64,000 bases of DNA from Rhyzopertha dominica (GCA_025024175.1 QCXZ01000138.1:46843092-46907091); one strand, 5' to 3'. Shown: positions 1 through 12,411, counted from the first letter of the stretch. Notes: generated by a model from the letters alone, not told the origin. Numbers and translations are program-made.

Positions 1-2320
1 ACATGTAATGTTTTTAGCATTTCCTTTCTTAGATGTTTTCGTACAAGTACTCCATCATTTTTAAGAATAATGATCAGTAAACAGTTACAGCGTATTTCAA
101 TACAGAACTGCATATCCCACCATTTCAACCAGCGCGGTGACTTGCTGTTTGTTGTTTACTAATGCTTCGAAGTGGAGATAAATGTTACTAAGCGTTCCAC
201 AGCAAAACGTGTTTCAGTACGCAAAAATATTCCGTAACGACAGGTTTAGGCACAAACTGATTTCTGCGCAGATTGACTTTAAGTGCGGTTCTGGGTTGAA
301 ATACGCAATATTGCCCCATTATTCTTGTTTTCTGAAAAAACCTTTTGTATAACTTTGTCAGCTTAAATAAGTTTGGATTTTTTGAGCCTCTTATTTAACT
401 AATCTGAATTAATTATCTAACATCCACAAACTCTCTATAACTGCACATACTTGATTGCTTCAAATTTCTCTCTGTTTTTGTTTATCTGGATAAGTCCTAG
501 ACATCGTGTCATGTCTTTTTTTGTACACTAATTTGAAAGAATAAGCTTGAAGCGTGATTAACATTTTTTGAAGCCTAGGTGGAACAACCGTGTTTGCTGT
601 AAATAACAATCATAGGTTTGTGATATGTCTCAATAGTTATATCTTGACGATTAATATATATGTTGATGAAATACATACATGCATGAACAATCGGTAGAAG
701 CTCCTTCTGCATTGGAGAATAATTTTGTTTTGTTTNAGTGAGAGCTTTTGAAACATTACTGGATGTCCACTTTTCTTGAANAAAAAAACTGATTTTGATG
801 CATCACAAGGAATTTTTACCGGATCTTTAATTAATAATTAATTAATTAATAGTAATTGTATTGATTGTCTCAAAGGCTTACTTATTTNGTAATTTGGTAA
901 GGACCTACTTAAGTACCTCACAATCCTTACAAGTCATTTTATATTTTCCGCGTGTTATCTGGGTTTTTGATGTTTTTTTTGTATTGCAAAAATTTTTTTT
1001 TCGTTTATATTAAAGCCATCTCTAGATATTGTGTGTCCCATATATCTATATCACATATATATTAGGATCAGTCAGTTGAGCTAGCTGAAGTACTTAAATT
1101 ACTGATATGTACTTGAAGGTCTTTTCCCTAAATTAGGATATAATATCAGAATAAAAAAATACTATGCGTTCGTCAGTTCACTTATGACTTCATTTAATGA
1201 AAAAACATAATCTTCATCTTATATGGCTCGATTTAAATACAAAACGTAGATTTGAGTTTTATTTTGGTAATATACTTGTAACTAAAAAATTAACCCATTC
1301 TTTAGGACCTTTTCAAGTCACAGATTTGTACCAAGTCCTTGCTAAATAGTGAATAATAGGTTTTTCTGTCTAAAAATCTCAGTAATATGCGCCAAATTAG
1401 ATCATAGAAGAAAAAAATTTTGCTGCTTAAGAGTCGGCTTAAATATAGGTATATGCTGTCTCGAACTTAGGGAACGCTACACGTGTGCTCAACCCGACCA
1501 GAGTGAAATTATTCTTTGCTCCTTTCCCTGGAACAACATTTTCTTCCACTAAAATGCATAATTCAAGCTCCCGGGATAATATTTACCTTTATCAAAATTC
1601 AAGCCGAGATACGTCCTAATGTATGCGAGCAATACATCAAAAGAAATTATTCTATAATAAGCAAAACGCAATTTGGAAGCCTGATGTATAAATTAATGTG
1701 TACGTCGACTGCAAACAATTTAATTTTCCCCGGCTGCTCCGTTTTCTACATTTCCCGTGTGAGATAAGCGAATAACTAATACACTTTCTGACAGATAACG
1801 ACGTTGAACAACGATTGCAGATCCGCGAGATGAAAATGAGCGAACTGAAAAAGGGCGCGCAACGGACCGTCGAGAAAACAAAACAATCTCGAGTTTCGAC
1901 TTCGCCTTCTGTGAATATTATGGAAGATTGTATCGCGTTTCTTCTCTACAGGAGAGGCGTTTTAATATTTTGCTTAAGTATCCTGCGCTGTTTGGATTTA
2001 TAGCAGTTTAGTTCACTATCAGTTTCCTTTAGCTTCCAGTTGGTCAGCCAGTCAGTCCTCCTGAATTTTACAGTGAAAGAAACACCACAATATAAGTAAA
2101 AAATGTATCAAAGCGCTTGATTTGAACCAATAATGCGTAATATGTCTTTAGTGAGAGGGCCGTAATATGTCCTGCTTCAGATATCTGAAACCTCACAACA
2201 TAATGTTCTGCACGTATATTACCTTACAGGAAATGAAGTCCTTATTATTCATGAATATACATGTGGATAATATACGGTGAGGGATATTATTGCCTGAATT
2301 CAGTTTTTTAATACACAATG
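1..2320. other. AT-rich non-coding spacer
   Basis: No recognisable gene or repeat family is seen. The short open frames here (around 1349-2003) match nothing I recognise and have ordinary AT-rich intergenic composition. A short TTAA-type simple run lies near 830-852, and isolated N bases occur at about 736, 781 and 887. Confidence 0.55.
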
Positions 2321-2324
2321 TACT

Positions 2325-2680
2325 CGCAACTGTAGTTGGCTATACCATGGTTAAAAGGACCTATTTTTTCTGATTAAGAAAATATACAACATCGTCTATT
2401 TTGGCTAATTTTGATACTATTTAATTTAGAAAAATTTTATGTCATAGGTCTTTCCAACCATAGGATAGCCAGCCATAGTTTCCATTAAAGAAATGCGGGT
2501 TTGTGTTATATCGCAAAAATGTGAACCCCTGAAAAAGTCTGAGTACGACACTAGATTAAAAAAGTATCTATAAAAGATGTCTTCGGAGTTTGTTGTATCT
2601 ACATACACAAGCGAGATATTGCAAACTGAAGAAACTTTACATTATTCAAAACTTAGCTATAGCTTTAAAACAAAAGATTA
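2325..2680 (+). repeat. Unnamed interspersed repeat, copy 1, with inverted start
   Basis: The stretch from about 2443 to 2680 is clearly similar, in the same orientation, to 48402-48650. Both contain an 'aggtcttt..aaccata' start, a 'gccaactatagtttcc'-like block and a 'gagatattg' block followed by 'ttacattattcaaaa'. At 2325-2386 the first roughly 60 bases of the same repeat occur again in reverse complement, so this copy has a head-to-head start. The type is unknown. No coding frame is shared between the copies. Confidence 0.6.
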
Positions 2681-2984
2681 TATAAAAATGACGATGGTAC
2701 AGCTCAACTCACGACAAAAAAGTGAGGCAGTAATGTCCAAACTGCAGCCCGAGATACATTACAATTACAACGACAATGGGACATTTTGTACTGTATAAAG
2801 TATAACAGTTATAGGAAAAAAATTGCCGTGGAATCAACTATTACTTTTCCAAGAGCATAAATAGTTAATACCTATACAGTAATATCAAAAGTATAATTCG
2901 TTGCGGTACTTAGTCACATACTCAGATCAGCGGGAGACCGAAGAAGGATATGCTCCGTTTTCGGTACGTGCATTGATTAATTCA

Positions 2985-3305
2985 GCGGCAAAACCAAGCG
3001 CGACGATTTCGACAAGAAATTTAAATCTCCCTGTCCCCGAACCGCGAAATCACGCCGCATTCGTTCAGGTTCAACGGCCATTTATTGCATCGTGCACCTG
3101 TCAAACTTTTAACGAGTTGAAACACGGGCATTTTCCTCGCAAGTGTTACATAATCGGCACCTTTCCGCCCGTTCCGCTTTTCTCCCGACGCGAGCGCCAT
3201 AAATCTTAAAAGTTAACGGCAAAAAGCCGAATCCACTCGCGCCAAATGTAATCCGCTGTCGCCCGTTCTATTTATCGAAGATCCCGCTATAAACACGGAA
3301 CGGTT
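2985..3305. promoter_or_regulatory. GC-richer island, candidate regulatory block
   Basis: This stretch is markedly richer in GC and CpG than its surroundings. It contains a CACCTG E-box overlapping CTGTCA (a Meis/Hth-type core) near 3095, and Cdx/Abd-B-like TTTATTG and CATAAAT words. The frame across 2901-3209 (102 codons) matches no family I know. A conserved non-coding regulatory element is an inference from composition and motifs only. Confidence 0.25.
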
Positions 3306-3309
3306 GTCT

Positions 3310-4930
3310 CATGTAAACTAGGCCATCGGTTTTAAGAGCATCACTTAATCAAGGAGGCAGGGGAAATGGGAGATGTTGTAGATGCTGGGTAAAGGTGGAA
3401 GAAGATTGGAGTAGTGAGTGGAAGGGGTTGGAGTGGGATGGTGGACGTGTCCCGTTCAATTATTTAAAGTTGATGGACGTCAGAAATCTTGCTGCTTCCA
3501 CAACTTTTGTATAAAGCACTCTAACTATTTGTGCATGTTAAGATACACAGTGATGTCTAGCAGTTGCTCCCGCCATGCTTGAACTAATAGCCTTAGGTTT
3601 CTTCATAATTTAGTTGCTTTCGTCTCATTTTATTGAAATTTTTAGCAGTACGTATATGCTTATGTTATAATAAATGTTGCTGATTCAGTAGAATAGTAAT
3701 ATAAGATTGCCTGCTTTTTTAACATACTTCTTTTTAACGTCAGTCCTTTACTATTTGTTCAAGTTTGAGTTCTTTTAAGGGGTTATATAACAAAATCATT
3801 AGATTTTCATGCAATAAGGTGTTTTTTAATGTTTTGCTTTTCTACATACATAATAACATATTAAACAAAGTTGTCAATGTATGATAATAATTTATGAAAT
3901 TCGGCCAGCGTTATTCTAAAACACAATTTTTTTAGGAATGGAGGAAAAAATAACTTCTTCAAGCTTGTAGACATATTCCAACTAGCTGTTTACTCACCTA
4001 TTACAACCTTCATTATTAATCGTTGGTAAAAATGTGGTTGGCCATAAAAAGCCATCACTTATTGTAATTATAGCTTTTCTATGTTTGCCGATACATAACC
4101 TCAAACTCACGTTTTAAATGAATGAACCTGTACATTAATTTCACTTTATTACTAATCTAAACAGAAGCTTGTAAGAAATGTTCCAGTATTGTGCCCTACC
4201 AGGTGTCCCGATTTAACATATTTTAACCTGCCCAATAATGTCGATGAGTTAAAATATTTCAAGAAGAATCATCTTAGAGTAGAAATGTACGCAGATATGA
4301 ATGGAGGGTTATTTGCATGATAGTTGCTCTTGTTAAAAATGTGCCAGGCATTGGTATTAAACAAATAACATAAACCCACCAATGCGATTATAAAGCAGAT
4401 AAAAATTATTAGGTCCTGCATAATGTGTCTGTTTTTATGATTCAGGACAAGCAGTAATAATAATTTTTCATCTTTAACTGAAACACGTTGTATATTTGTA
4501 ATACGGTTCAAAAACTTTCAATTGAGCTATTGCTAAAAAGACAAGTTATGAATTTTACTTCATATTATAGGACCAGCTTGTGTATGGCAAGTGTTCGTAT
4601 AAAGTAGTTTCTGTTTCCTGAATATGACATTTATACACTTATTATAGACACTTTGTGTGTCTTTAACTTTATTTTCATATTACATGGCTCAGAGTAATTA
4701 GAGCAATAGCTACTTAATTACTATTCCTTATTCAATTCGCCTTCAGTGTATTAAAAGTTTTTAATTAACATTAATGAACATAAGTTTTATTTTAATGGTT
4801 TGACAGGCATATATATGTACTGAATTGAGATCTAAGTTTACTACGTAACCTGGCTGTACGCCATCCAGCCCATTAGCAGCTTAATCGCTCGTCGCTCAGT
4901 ATTTTTTAGCTTCAGAGCGCAATTCGCTGC
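3310..4930. other. Non-coding spacer
   Basis: AT-rich sequence with a short G-rich stretch near 3350-3440. No protein homology, RNA gene or repeat is recognised. The minus-strand frame at 4269-4511 has one hydrophobic stretch but no relatives I can name. Confidence 0.5.
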
Positions 4931-4939
4931 AGTGGCAAA

Positions 4940-4988
4940 GCTTTGATAACTCAGTGGTTAGAGCGTTTGACTAGTGTTCAAAAGGCTG
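4940..4988 (+). repeat. tRNA-like SINE head fragment
   Basis: The segment contains an A-box-like 'ctcagtggttagagcg' followed by 'tttgactagtgttcaaaagg'. That second part closely matches the anticodon-arm region of the tRNA-like unit at 22158-22231 on the other strand. There is no good B box or acceptor stem, so this is a partial tRNA-derived SINE or tRNA relic and not a functional tRNA. Confidence 0.4.
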
Positions 4989-5099
4989 TTTATGGCCCTT
5001 AAAATATAACTTTTGTTGATTCAAAATGAGTTCAAACAATAATTATCTTTCATTAATTAATATTCTTGTAGGAAATACGACTCAGTCTGTCAATATTGC

Positions 5100-5480
5100 G
5101 GTCTGCACCTCACAGGAAAGGAAGAGTGACCGTCTCCCTGCGCGGAGTCTAAAAAGAGCCGTCGTGAAATCGCCCATGCAAAAGCGCGATTTACTGCCAA
5201 ATCCCCAGTTTCTCCGGGTGAGAACGTATTTTTGAAAGGCGGCATAATTCAGCCAGCCGCCCCGGCATCTCCTCTGTTGCCACATATTTGTCCGACACAT
5301 AAATGCCTTTCATATCCTTTTCCCCATCTCTTATCGCCGGCCACCCGCCGCTTCCGCTTATGTGATTGCGTCATGCCGGGGACGTAACAGATTACGGCAA
5401 AAAATTGACCGAAAGGATCCACTCTTATACACTGAAATTTGTTGTGCGTTTCGGCAACGCTTACGAGGGATTTGGCGCTG
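5100..5480. promoter_or_regulatory. GC-richer island
   Basis: The stretch is GC- and CpG-enriched compared with its AT-rich flanks and holds several overlapping short frames on both strands, as expected by chance in GC-rich DNA. No protein family is recognised. It could be a conserved regulatory block or an old repeat. Confidence 0.2.
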
Positions 5481-5709
5481 GATCATTTGGAACTGGGACA
5501 TTTATTTGTCTTATTATGTTTCGCTGCTGCCTTTCCCTCACGTATACATTGTGCACACTCGGGATTATTAATTTGTCCGGAGTTTTTTCTACTAAAAGAA
5601 CTTCTGGCGAGTATCCTTTAATCCACCGGTCAGGACGGTGGATGGACGGAAATAATGAAGCTGGAAATCTGCAGCTTTGGGGTTTGAGGTTATCTGGAAA
5701 TGATTAATT

Positions 5710-8040
5710 AGGGGATGCACTTAAAATGGGAATCTTTTCTATCTATTTCTTTTTCGTGGGGAAATTTGTTTCCTGTTATTATCATTAAGGATTTGTAGGA
5801 AGCAGAGTCTTTGGAATAGTGTTCTTAAAAATTCGAGCTTTCGTGGGAAAGAAAAAGCACTGAGTTAATGTTGTGCTTACAGCTCTTTTTCCTGTGCTTT
5901 ATTTCATTTTAATACCTAAATTTGTAACATACTTGTCTTTCAGTACGCGAAGGTAAATGCGGCTTCCATTTTAGCCTCCGGGACTGTGTTTACAGTTTTG
6001 ACAAAAGCAATTGAAGAAGAAGAACCGAACTTTAGTTTGAAGCCCGAAGGTTACGAAAAAGCTAAGTCAAGAAGGTCTCCTTTTCGCACAAAAATCAGGT
6101 GTACTAATGAAAGACTTGACCATAGATAAACAAGGGTTTGTGGTCACTGCAAGATTCACCAAGACATATAACAAAACAATTTTTTATAAGTTTTGACTCT
6201 ATCAGTTGACAATAATTCCATCGATGATTGTTAGTAGAAAAATGAATGACCGGGATCTATAATACATTGCAGACCAACAAAATTTATGTGTACATGCGAA
6301 ACTACTGATCTCACTTTAATGGAAGTTACCTGTTCGTAACAGGAAATTTTCAACAGTGCCTTTTAAAGTCTATATGGAAAATTAAATTATGGAAATCAAA
6401 TATGAGTTATAAATACTTTGATGAAGTGTTCGACACACGGTTTTCGTTACTGTAACTCTATCTCCAAAGTTGTGAATAAACTGGAATCCATGGATGAATT
6501 TAACATAATAACTCAAAATCTATAATTTGAACTTTCAACATCTCATATTTGCTTCACTTTTTTGAATCTGATTTTCTTGTTTCTTTGAAGCCTAATGTGA
6601 AAACAGAAAAACATTCAAGGAAGGAACAATATTACACAAAAGCAATTTTGCACGAAAGTAGGAATACACATGGACAAATTGGTTCAGGAAAGGAACACAT
6701 TAAATATTGGAAATGCAGTCAGAAATTGTTTTAAGACTTTCTGTAAAGTAACGGAAACAATTGGCTTTAATAAAAATGTCTAGAAAAGAATTTTACATTA
6801 CTTTGGGAGTTATATCAATTAGAAAAAGATAATAAATCAGAAGTTTCAAGAATTTGCGAAAAATATGGTAATACTTGGGTAACTGGCATTCATTGACTAT
6901 ATTGATGTATGAAGTAGAAGTATCCATCTTAAAGAAATAACATACAAAATAATATTTTCTTACCCTATAATAATATTCAAAATAATATGCAAAGAAAAAT
7001 GCATCTCTCCTCTTTTAGTAGTTATCGTGGTCGTATATTTTTAACATAGATTTAGAAAATTAGTTTTATTGCACCTTATAATTACATCAGCTTTTTTCTT
7101 ACTTTGTTTATTCTTCATGAAAGCAGAAAACAATGCAATTTTTGACAACTATTTTAATTGTTTGATGTAGATGGCTCGTCGTATTCCAGTCATATTTGTC
7201 TGAACCTGAACTTAGCATACCTACTTTTCAGGAGCTTACGGCTTCATATTAAAAAGTAAAACACTCCAGTACAAGCACAAAGTCTTTTGATGATTACTGT
7301 AAGTGATTTTTTTTATCAGAACCAATTCTTCCTTACAAGCTTCTCTCTGATTTCTTTTTTGAAGTTAATCTAAGCAAGCAACTTTAATTTAGATAGATTT
7401 TACAATTTGAGCAAAATTATTTTACGTTTTCATTGAATATCTGGCAATAATTTATGTTTGTCTTCAACTGTTTTATTTTAGCTACAGAAATAATTAATTT
7501 AGGTTATTTTCCAAGGCATATTCCTTAACATTTAAAATACTTTGATGAAATAGCTAAGTTACATTGTGAACAAACCACAATGAATCCTCTCCAAATGGAT
7601 TTTCAAAAAACTGTTTTAAAATTGTAGGGAAACTTTTCAAAGACAGAAAATACGGATCCAATGGCTTGTATATCATTAATCTTCTTTATTGAGGATGTCT
7701 AGTTTTTTAAAAAGATAACATCTGTTTATATTCAATTTCTAGTATATTAACTGTACAATTCCAACTGTATGAATTTAAAAATGTTTGTAAACCTTAACAT
7801 CAATAACCGCCTATTGACAGTCAGTTTTAATGGAGCTGATAAAAATATCCACTATGACACAAATAGCACAGAGAATAGGCTTGTTAGATGAACTGGTTAA
7901 TTTAGTATACATAAGTTATTGATATAATAGTCGAATTCTCTCAAATATCATGCGACAAAACTAGTAGCTCAGGTAATTTCAATTGTATGCCTTTGTCATC
8001 GTCAGGGCACTGTAAAAGTAAAGGCATAATCCTATATGTG
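5710..8040. other. Non-coding spacer
   Basis: AT-rich DNA with no recognisable coding, RNA or repeat feature. The 61-codon frame at 6549-6734 has no recognisable relatives. Confidence 0.5.
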
Positions 8041-8044
8041 TTTA

Positions 8045-8460
8045 TGGTCCCAGAAGCATCTCCATAGATGCAGAAGGTGTCGTTCTCATACCATCGGTTA
8101 TCCTAAGATAGCAGAGCCGTTGAATTTGTCCTAACGCCGTCCTGATTATGTTTCGCTGTGGAGCGCCACCATACCAGGGCGGCGTATGTGATCACCACAG
8201 TTGTGTACAAATGGTATGCGATCTGGCGGTTTAAGTCTCCAGCTGTTTCCCAAAAAACGTTTGCACACCCACAGTGCTGCATACGCCTGTCGACTGATTT
8301 CGTTAACATGATCCGTCAAAGCCAGTTTAGAATCCATAGTTGTACTGTTGGTACCGGCTTCAATGATAATTTTTGCAAAGAAGACATCGTTTGCGTTTAT
8401 TTGTGAAGGCTAACAGTTCCATCTTTGCCAAATTAACCGACTAGCCTCTCTGTCTACACC
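8045..8460 (-). pseudogene. LINE reverse transcriptase C-terminal relic (I/R1/LOA-like)
   Basis: Read on the minus strand across several frameshifts, this encodes the region just after the RT palm of an I/R1-group non-LTR retrotransposon. In order it gives a 'DSKLALTDHVNEISRQAYAALW.CKR' block, a 'YTTVVITYAALVWW' block, and a 'GMRTTPSASMEMLLG' block at about 8055-8100. The last corresponds to the family pattern G(A)MRTTPTAALE.LL. The product would be a replicase that copies the element by target-primed reverse transcription. Frameshifts, stops and loss of the catalytic palm make it a dead fragment. The clade assignment is from pattern memory. Confidence 0.75.
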
Positions 8461-8829
8461 ATCCGCTGGTGCTGTTCAGAGCGATTTGCATCAGCTCTGA
8501 AACCAACCTTAGAAAGTTACCTAATTAATTAATTAGCTTGTTTACAACTTCTTTCAGACTAGTAGTTATGGCGAGAGGTGGTAGTAAGCGAGAAACTCTT
8601 TATTTAATAGACTTCTCCTTTCACTGACCGGTGTACCATACTCTTTTTTGTCTGATAATCCACAACGCTGCATTTATCCTTTTGTATCCCTTACTTAAAG
8701 GTAATTGCATTTAAACACATAATTTTGCTATGCGACGCCCACTTTCTAACTGCAAAACAAATCCCTTACGCATCGTTGCAGCATATAACATTTTTTTTTC
8801 AGTTTGAACTGAAACCACGATAGCGTATT

Positions 8830-9420
8830 ATTAAATGTCGTCGCATTGCGCCACCGCAAGTTTAAAGCAGCAAGAAATTCAGTGCAGCGCCCGCCAGACC
8901 AAAAAATGATGGAGCGCCTGCGTTCCGAAAGCAATTAGGTTCAGCGCTTTGAGGAGTTCGTAAGCTCCAATAAATCTAGCGCGAACTTTGCGCCTTAATC
9001 AAATAAGTATCCGCGCTTTGTCGTTAGTCGCGCAGGTGCTCCGCAATACATTTGCAACATCGCCCCCGTACCGATAGGGCTGGCGGCTGTCTTTGCTCCA
9101 GAAAACCACGAAATTGCAGCGAATGGGATTCCATGATAAATTGCGAGGAACTGTTAAGGAACGACGTTCGGCGAGTGGGTCGGAATTGAGGTAAAATTGG
9201 GAAAACTTTTCCCTGCAAAAAGGCAACAAAAACTGCCGTCGAGTAGTGTGCCGGTGCTTCTGCTGCATCCTGGGGGCCGGGTGTAATGAAATGTTTCTGA
9301 AAGTGACGATTCAGCTTAACGTATAAAACGGGCCGAAGGTGGCTGTCTACGACTTCAACGATTGTCGCAATTGAAGAATTGTGGTCCGGCGAATGGCCTC
9401 TGTGCTAACCGAAACAGCTT
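8830..9420. promoter_or_regulatory. GC-richer island, candidate conserved non-coding block
   Basis: This block has raised GC and CpG content between AT-rich flanks. The minus frames at 8999-9268 and 9024-9218 overlap in different phases and match no known family. It may be a conserved cis-regulatory block of a distant gene; that is inference only. Confidence 0.25.
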
Positions 9421-9925
9421 TGGGACTCTACTAATATGTGGAGCTTACGACAGTTAATGAGTTGGTTTTGACTGATTAGCTAGAAAAGATTTGGTTGAGC
9501 TCATAGTGGGCACGAATTACTGTCCGTTTGATGACTCAAAGGCTTGAAGGTTGTAGCGGGCATTTTTACCGGCGCTAGTAATATTCTTTAAAGTACCAGC
9601 ATACCCCATCTGTTCACAGAACTCTCAATATATTTCTTTTAACTTTTTGTGATAATTTTCATTCGGGACTAGTTTGACATTGATAGAAGTGGCTACGTGC
9701 TTTTCACACGTATCTTTGAGGAACTTGCTAAATTGTTATAAATTGAGTCGAAAACGTCAAGTATATAGGCAAATTTGCAATCTCTGAATTATTGACGCGA
9801 CGTATCATTGCAAGCGTATCAACCACAGCCAGAGCACTAACGCACACCAACACAGGTATATATCTTTTTTTACTCTCACTTATAATTTCGCATTTTAACG
9901 TTTGGCTTTACGTACTCAACACAGG

Positions 9926-10090
9926 CCTCAACTCGAACTCTACTCGAATCAAAGTCAGGATAGGGCTCAACTCGAACTCTACTCAAATCAAAGTCAGGAT
10001 AGGGCTCTACTCGAACTCTACTCAAATCAAAGTCCGGATAGGGCTCAAGTCGAACTCTACTCAAATCAAAGTCAGGATAGGGCTCAAGGT
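9926..10090. repeat. 39-bp minisatellite, about four units
   Basis: Four head-to-tail units start at 9931, 9970, 10009 and 10048, each 39 bp, with few substitutions. Degenerate partial units continue to about 10130. Because 39 is divisible by three, long frames stay open on both strands: 13-residue units with 'GLNSNSTQIKVR' on plus and 'SRVRVEPYPDFD' on minus. The frames at 9792-10262 and 9876-10064 are therefore probably by-products of the tandem repeat. Confidence 0.85.
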
Positions 10091-10654
10091 CTGTAGAGGA
10101 GTTAGAGTTAAGATCAGGATAGAGCTCAGGTCAACCTCCAAATCGGACCAAATTGAAAATTGGGCATTATTAGAAACCACTTTGGGAGTCCTTTTTCTGT
10201 CAGGTCAAGTCAGGTGCACAACAAAGCGCAGAGTTTACCACGTGGAGTTAACCTACAGCTAAGTGAACAGCTATTAACGTATCTTTTTATTGTTTAAAAT
10301 ATCAAGTTAAAGCCATTTTCACATTGATTATCTATATTAAAAATTCTGAGTGCGAGGAAACCATACGTATGGGCTCCAACTCCGTTTTGTACAACATTAA
10401 ATAAACATGTGTCAAATTTACTTTCAATATACACAACTTTAGCACACAGTTTTTTATTGATTGGTCAGTGTATGCACGTAATTTTTGTTTAACAATCAAT
10501 TGGCGCCCAATTGGGTATTTGCCATGTATTTATATTTTATTAAATTGCATATTAATAGGTAGCATCTAATCCACAAAACAGCTGTGACAGCTTATAAATT
10601 CGAAAAAAATTAATCGTAAGGTGTATTTTTAATATTAAAAATGTGAATATTTAA

Positions 10655-11646
10655 AGGGACCGCCAAAACGCGAACATATTGGCCGTGACGTCAGGTGTCA
10701 CGTAAATGGCCGCTTGTTTACATCTGGGGTCAGCGCCCCACGCGTCAGCCTCAGCCCGTCAATTTATCAGTTTATTGTTTGCGTTCATTTTGCGACAAGC
10801 GAATTTAAATACGCCAAGAAAAAGAGAAATACTTATGAGGTATGACTTCATTGTTATGAAATTTGTACAGCGACGAGCGGTTCAAAGCGGCGGAGATGAG
10901 GAACGTAAAAGCAACAGCATAAGTGAACTCTTTATCAAATTAACGTAGCATTGATAATTTGATCACAGTGGGCTGTTGGAAACATACTATTTGTAAACAT
11001 AAAAATGTAGGAATCAAAAATGTACCATAAACTTGACATTTATTTTAGAGGTCAAAATAAATATAAATTGCCATTTATTTTCGGGGCTCTTGCGGCTCGT
11101 TTTCGGTCTGGCTAACAGTCGAATATATGGGGAACAACGTCGTTCTTTATTTTAATGTTTCCCTCTATCAACTTAAAACGCATATAATTTTTCATATCCC
11201 CTTCAAGCTATAACAAAATGGAAACTGAATGGTAAATACTTATAACCCCAAAAAGAATAATAAACTTACAGTAAGAATTAAGATGATCTTCACAACAGAA
11301 AAACAAACTTTGCGATTTCGGCATATCACGTCTAAGGGCCTTAAACAACTTTTTCATACGTTGATAATCTCGAGGAACCGTTACAAAAATTTTGTTAGCT
11401 GTACTGACTGAAGTACTTTTATAACCGCGTATGAAACAACAATTGTTTTGTTTTCCATAGTAATAGATGCTTGTAAAATTACACAAATCAGTTTTTGGTG
11501 CGACCTCTTACACCGTCCTTTCATTAAACACCACACAAAAGCTTTTCCAATACAAGAATGATACTACACCATTAAACAGCACGCTCCTCGGTAATGTTTA
11601 CGTGACACTTGACGTCACGAGTTGAATAAGCGTTTTGGCGGTGAGT
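10655..11646. mobile_element. P-like DNA transposon relic with about 50-bp terminal inverted repeats
   Basis: The ends are inverted copies. Left, from about 10660, reads ACCGCCAAAACGC, then about 13 diverged bases, then GTGACGTCA and TGTCACGTAA. The right end, ending at about 11641, gives the same blocks in the same order and spacing on the opposite strand. The unit is about 985 bp. It contains a THAP-domain relic on the minus strand (11277-11441), and a THAP N-terminus is typical of P-superfamily transposases. No catalytic domain is visible, so it is an internally deleted non-autonomous copy. I could not find matching 8-bp target duplications, which suggests age or misjudged ends. Confidence 0.65.
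11208..11486 (-). pseudogene. THAP-domain transposase N-terminal relic
   Basis: The 92-codon minus-strand frame contains a recognisable THAP zinc-finger module at residues about 16-70: 'CC' near the start, 'GYKSTSV', 'NKIFVTVPRD', 'KKLFKALRRDMPKS', then 'FFCCEDHLN'. THAP fingers have a C2CH zinc site. Here the second Cys is replaced by Tyr (residue 22), the usual Trp is missing, and the frame loses similarity after CEDH. In transposases this domain binds DNA near the element ends. It lies inside the inverted terminal repeats described for 10655-11646, supporting a P-like origin. A domesticated host THAP exon seems unlikely because of the missing residues. Confidence 0.6.
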
Positions 11647-11685
11647 CCTAAGATTCGAAATTCAGACCTGGAATTCTCTACCTAC

Positions 11686-11697
11686 ATATATTTTTTT
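11686..11697. repeat. Left target-site duplication of Penelope palindrome
   Basis: The 12 bases ATATATTTTTTT occur immediately outside the left arm and again at 12412-12423 immediately outside the right tail. The word is low in complexity, so chance is possible, but both copies sit exactly at the element edges. Confidence 0.55.
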
Positions 11698-11698
11698 T

Positions 11699-12411
11699 AA
11701 TAAGATAATATTTTGTCGGATAGATCGCTGTCTCTTGAAAAACACTGACAAAAAATTAATAGTCTGACGTTTCAATTACACCTGTAATCTTTGTCAAAGA
11801 CGAAGAACCTCAAAATTTGCCTGACACCAGTTCAAACAAAATTTTGAAAGTAAATAAACAAATCACCAAGGAAGCGAGACGTTATAGAAACAACGTGCCA
11901 ACCTGATAAAAAAGGAACCTAACGATGAAAAAGGAACTACCTACCTACACGAACTACTTGATAAAAGATAACTACAAAATAGCCTTCCAAATGTCACCTA
12001 ACTCATAATTTCCACAATCCCTATTAAAATTTGTAGGAATACTAATAATTTTAATAGGGATTGTGGAAATTATGAGTTAGGTGACATTTGGAAGGCTATT
12101 TTGTAGTTATCTTTTATCAAGTAGTTCGTGTAGGTAGGTAGTTCCTTTTTCATCGTTAGGTTCCTTTTTTATCAGGTTGGCACGTTGTTTCTATAACGTC
12201 TCGCTTCCTTGGTGATTTGTTTATTTACTTTCAAAATTTTGTTTGAACTGGTGTCAGGCAAATTTTGAGGTTCTTCGTCTTTGACAAAGATTACAGGTGT
12301 AATTGAAACGTCAGACTATTAATTTTTTGTCAGTGTTTTTCAAGAGACAGCGATCTATCCGACAAAATATTATCTTATTATATTATGGACGCTGAAAGCA
12401 TTCACCCTCGT
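11699..12411. mobile_element. Penelope-like element, palindromic truncated insertion
   Basis: The left arm (11699-12031) is the element's 3' region in minus orientation. The right arm (12027-12410) is the same region in plus orientation. The two are near-perfect reverse complements with only about 17 unpaired bases at the centre. Each arm carries the last codons of the GIY-YIG ORF and about 310 bp of terminal non-coding sequence. Only the right arm has the roughly 28-base terminal tail with 'ggacgctgaaagcattcacc'. Both arms lack a 9-base segment present in both arms of the copy at 30565-33126. No coding capacity remains. Confidence 0.85.

Noticed and set aside
2901..3209. 102-codon plus frame
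   Set aside because: The GC-rich island lowers stop-codon frequency; the text matches no known protein.
3548..3556. CAGTGATG word, possible hAT end
   Set aside because: No similarity to the hAT ends beyond the word itself, and no partner end.
9792..10262. 156-codon open frame, the longest unbroken non-Penelope frame
   Set aside because: It is kept open by the 39-bp tandem repeat, with low-complexity flanks and no homology.
12001..12080. Palindrome read as a CRISPR-like or rho-independent terminator structure
   Set aside because: It is the centre of the Penelope inverted insertion; the genome is eukaryotic and there are no spaced repeats.
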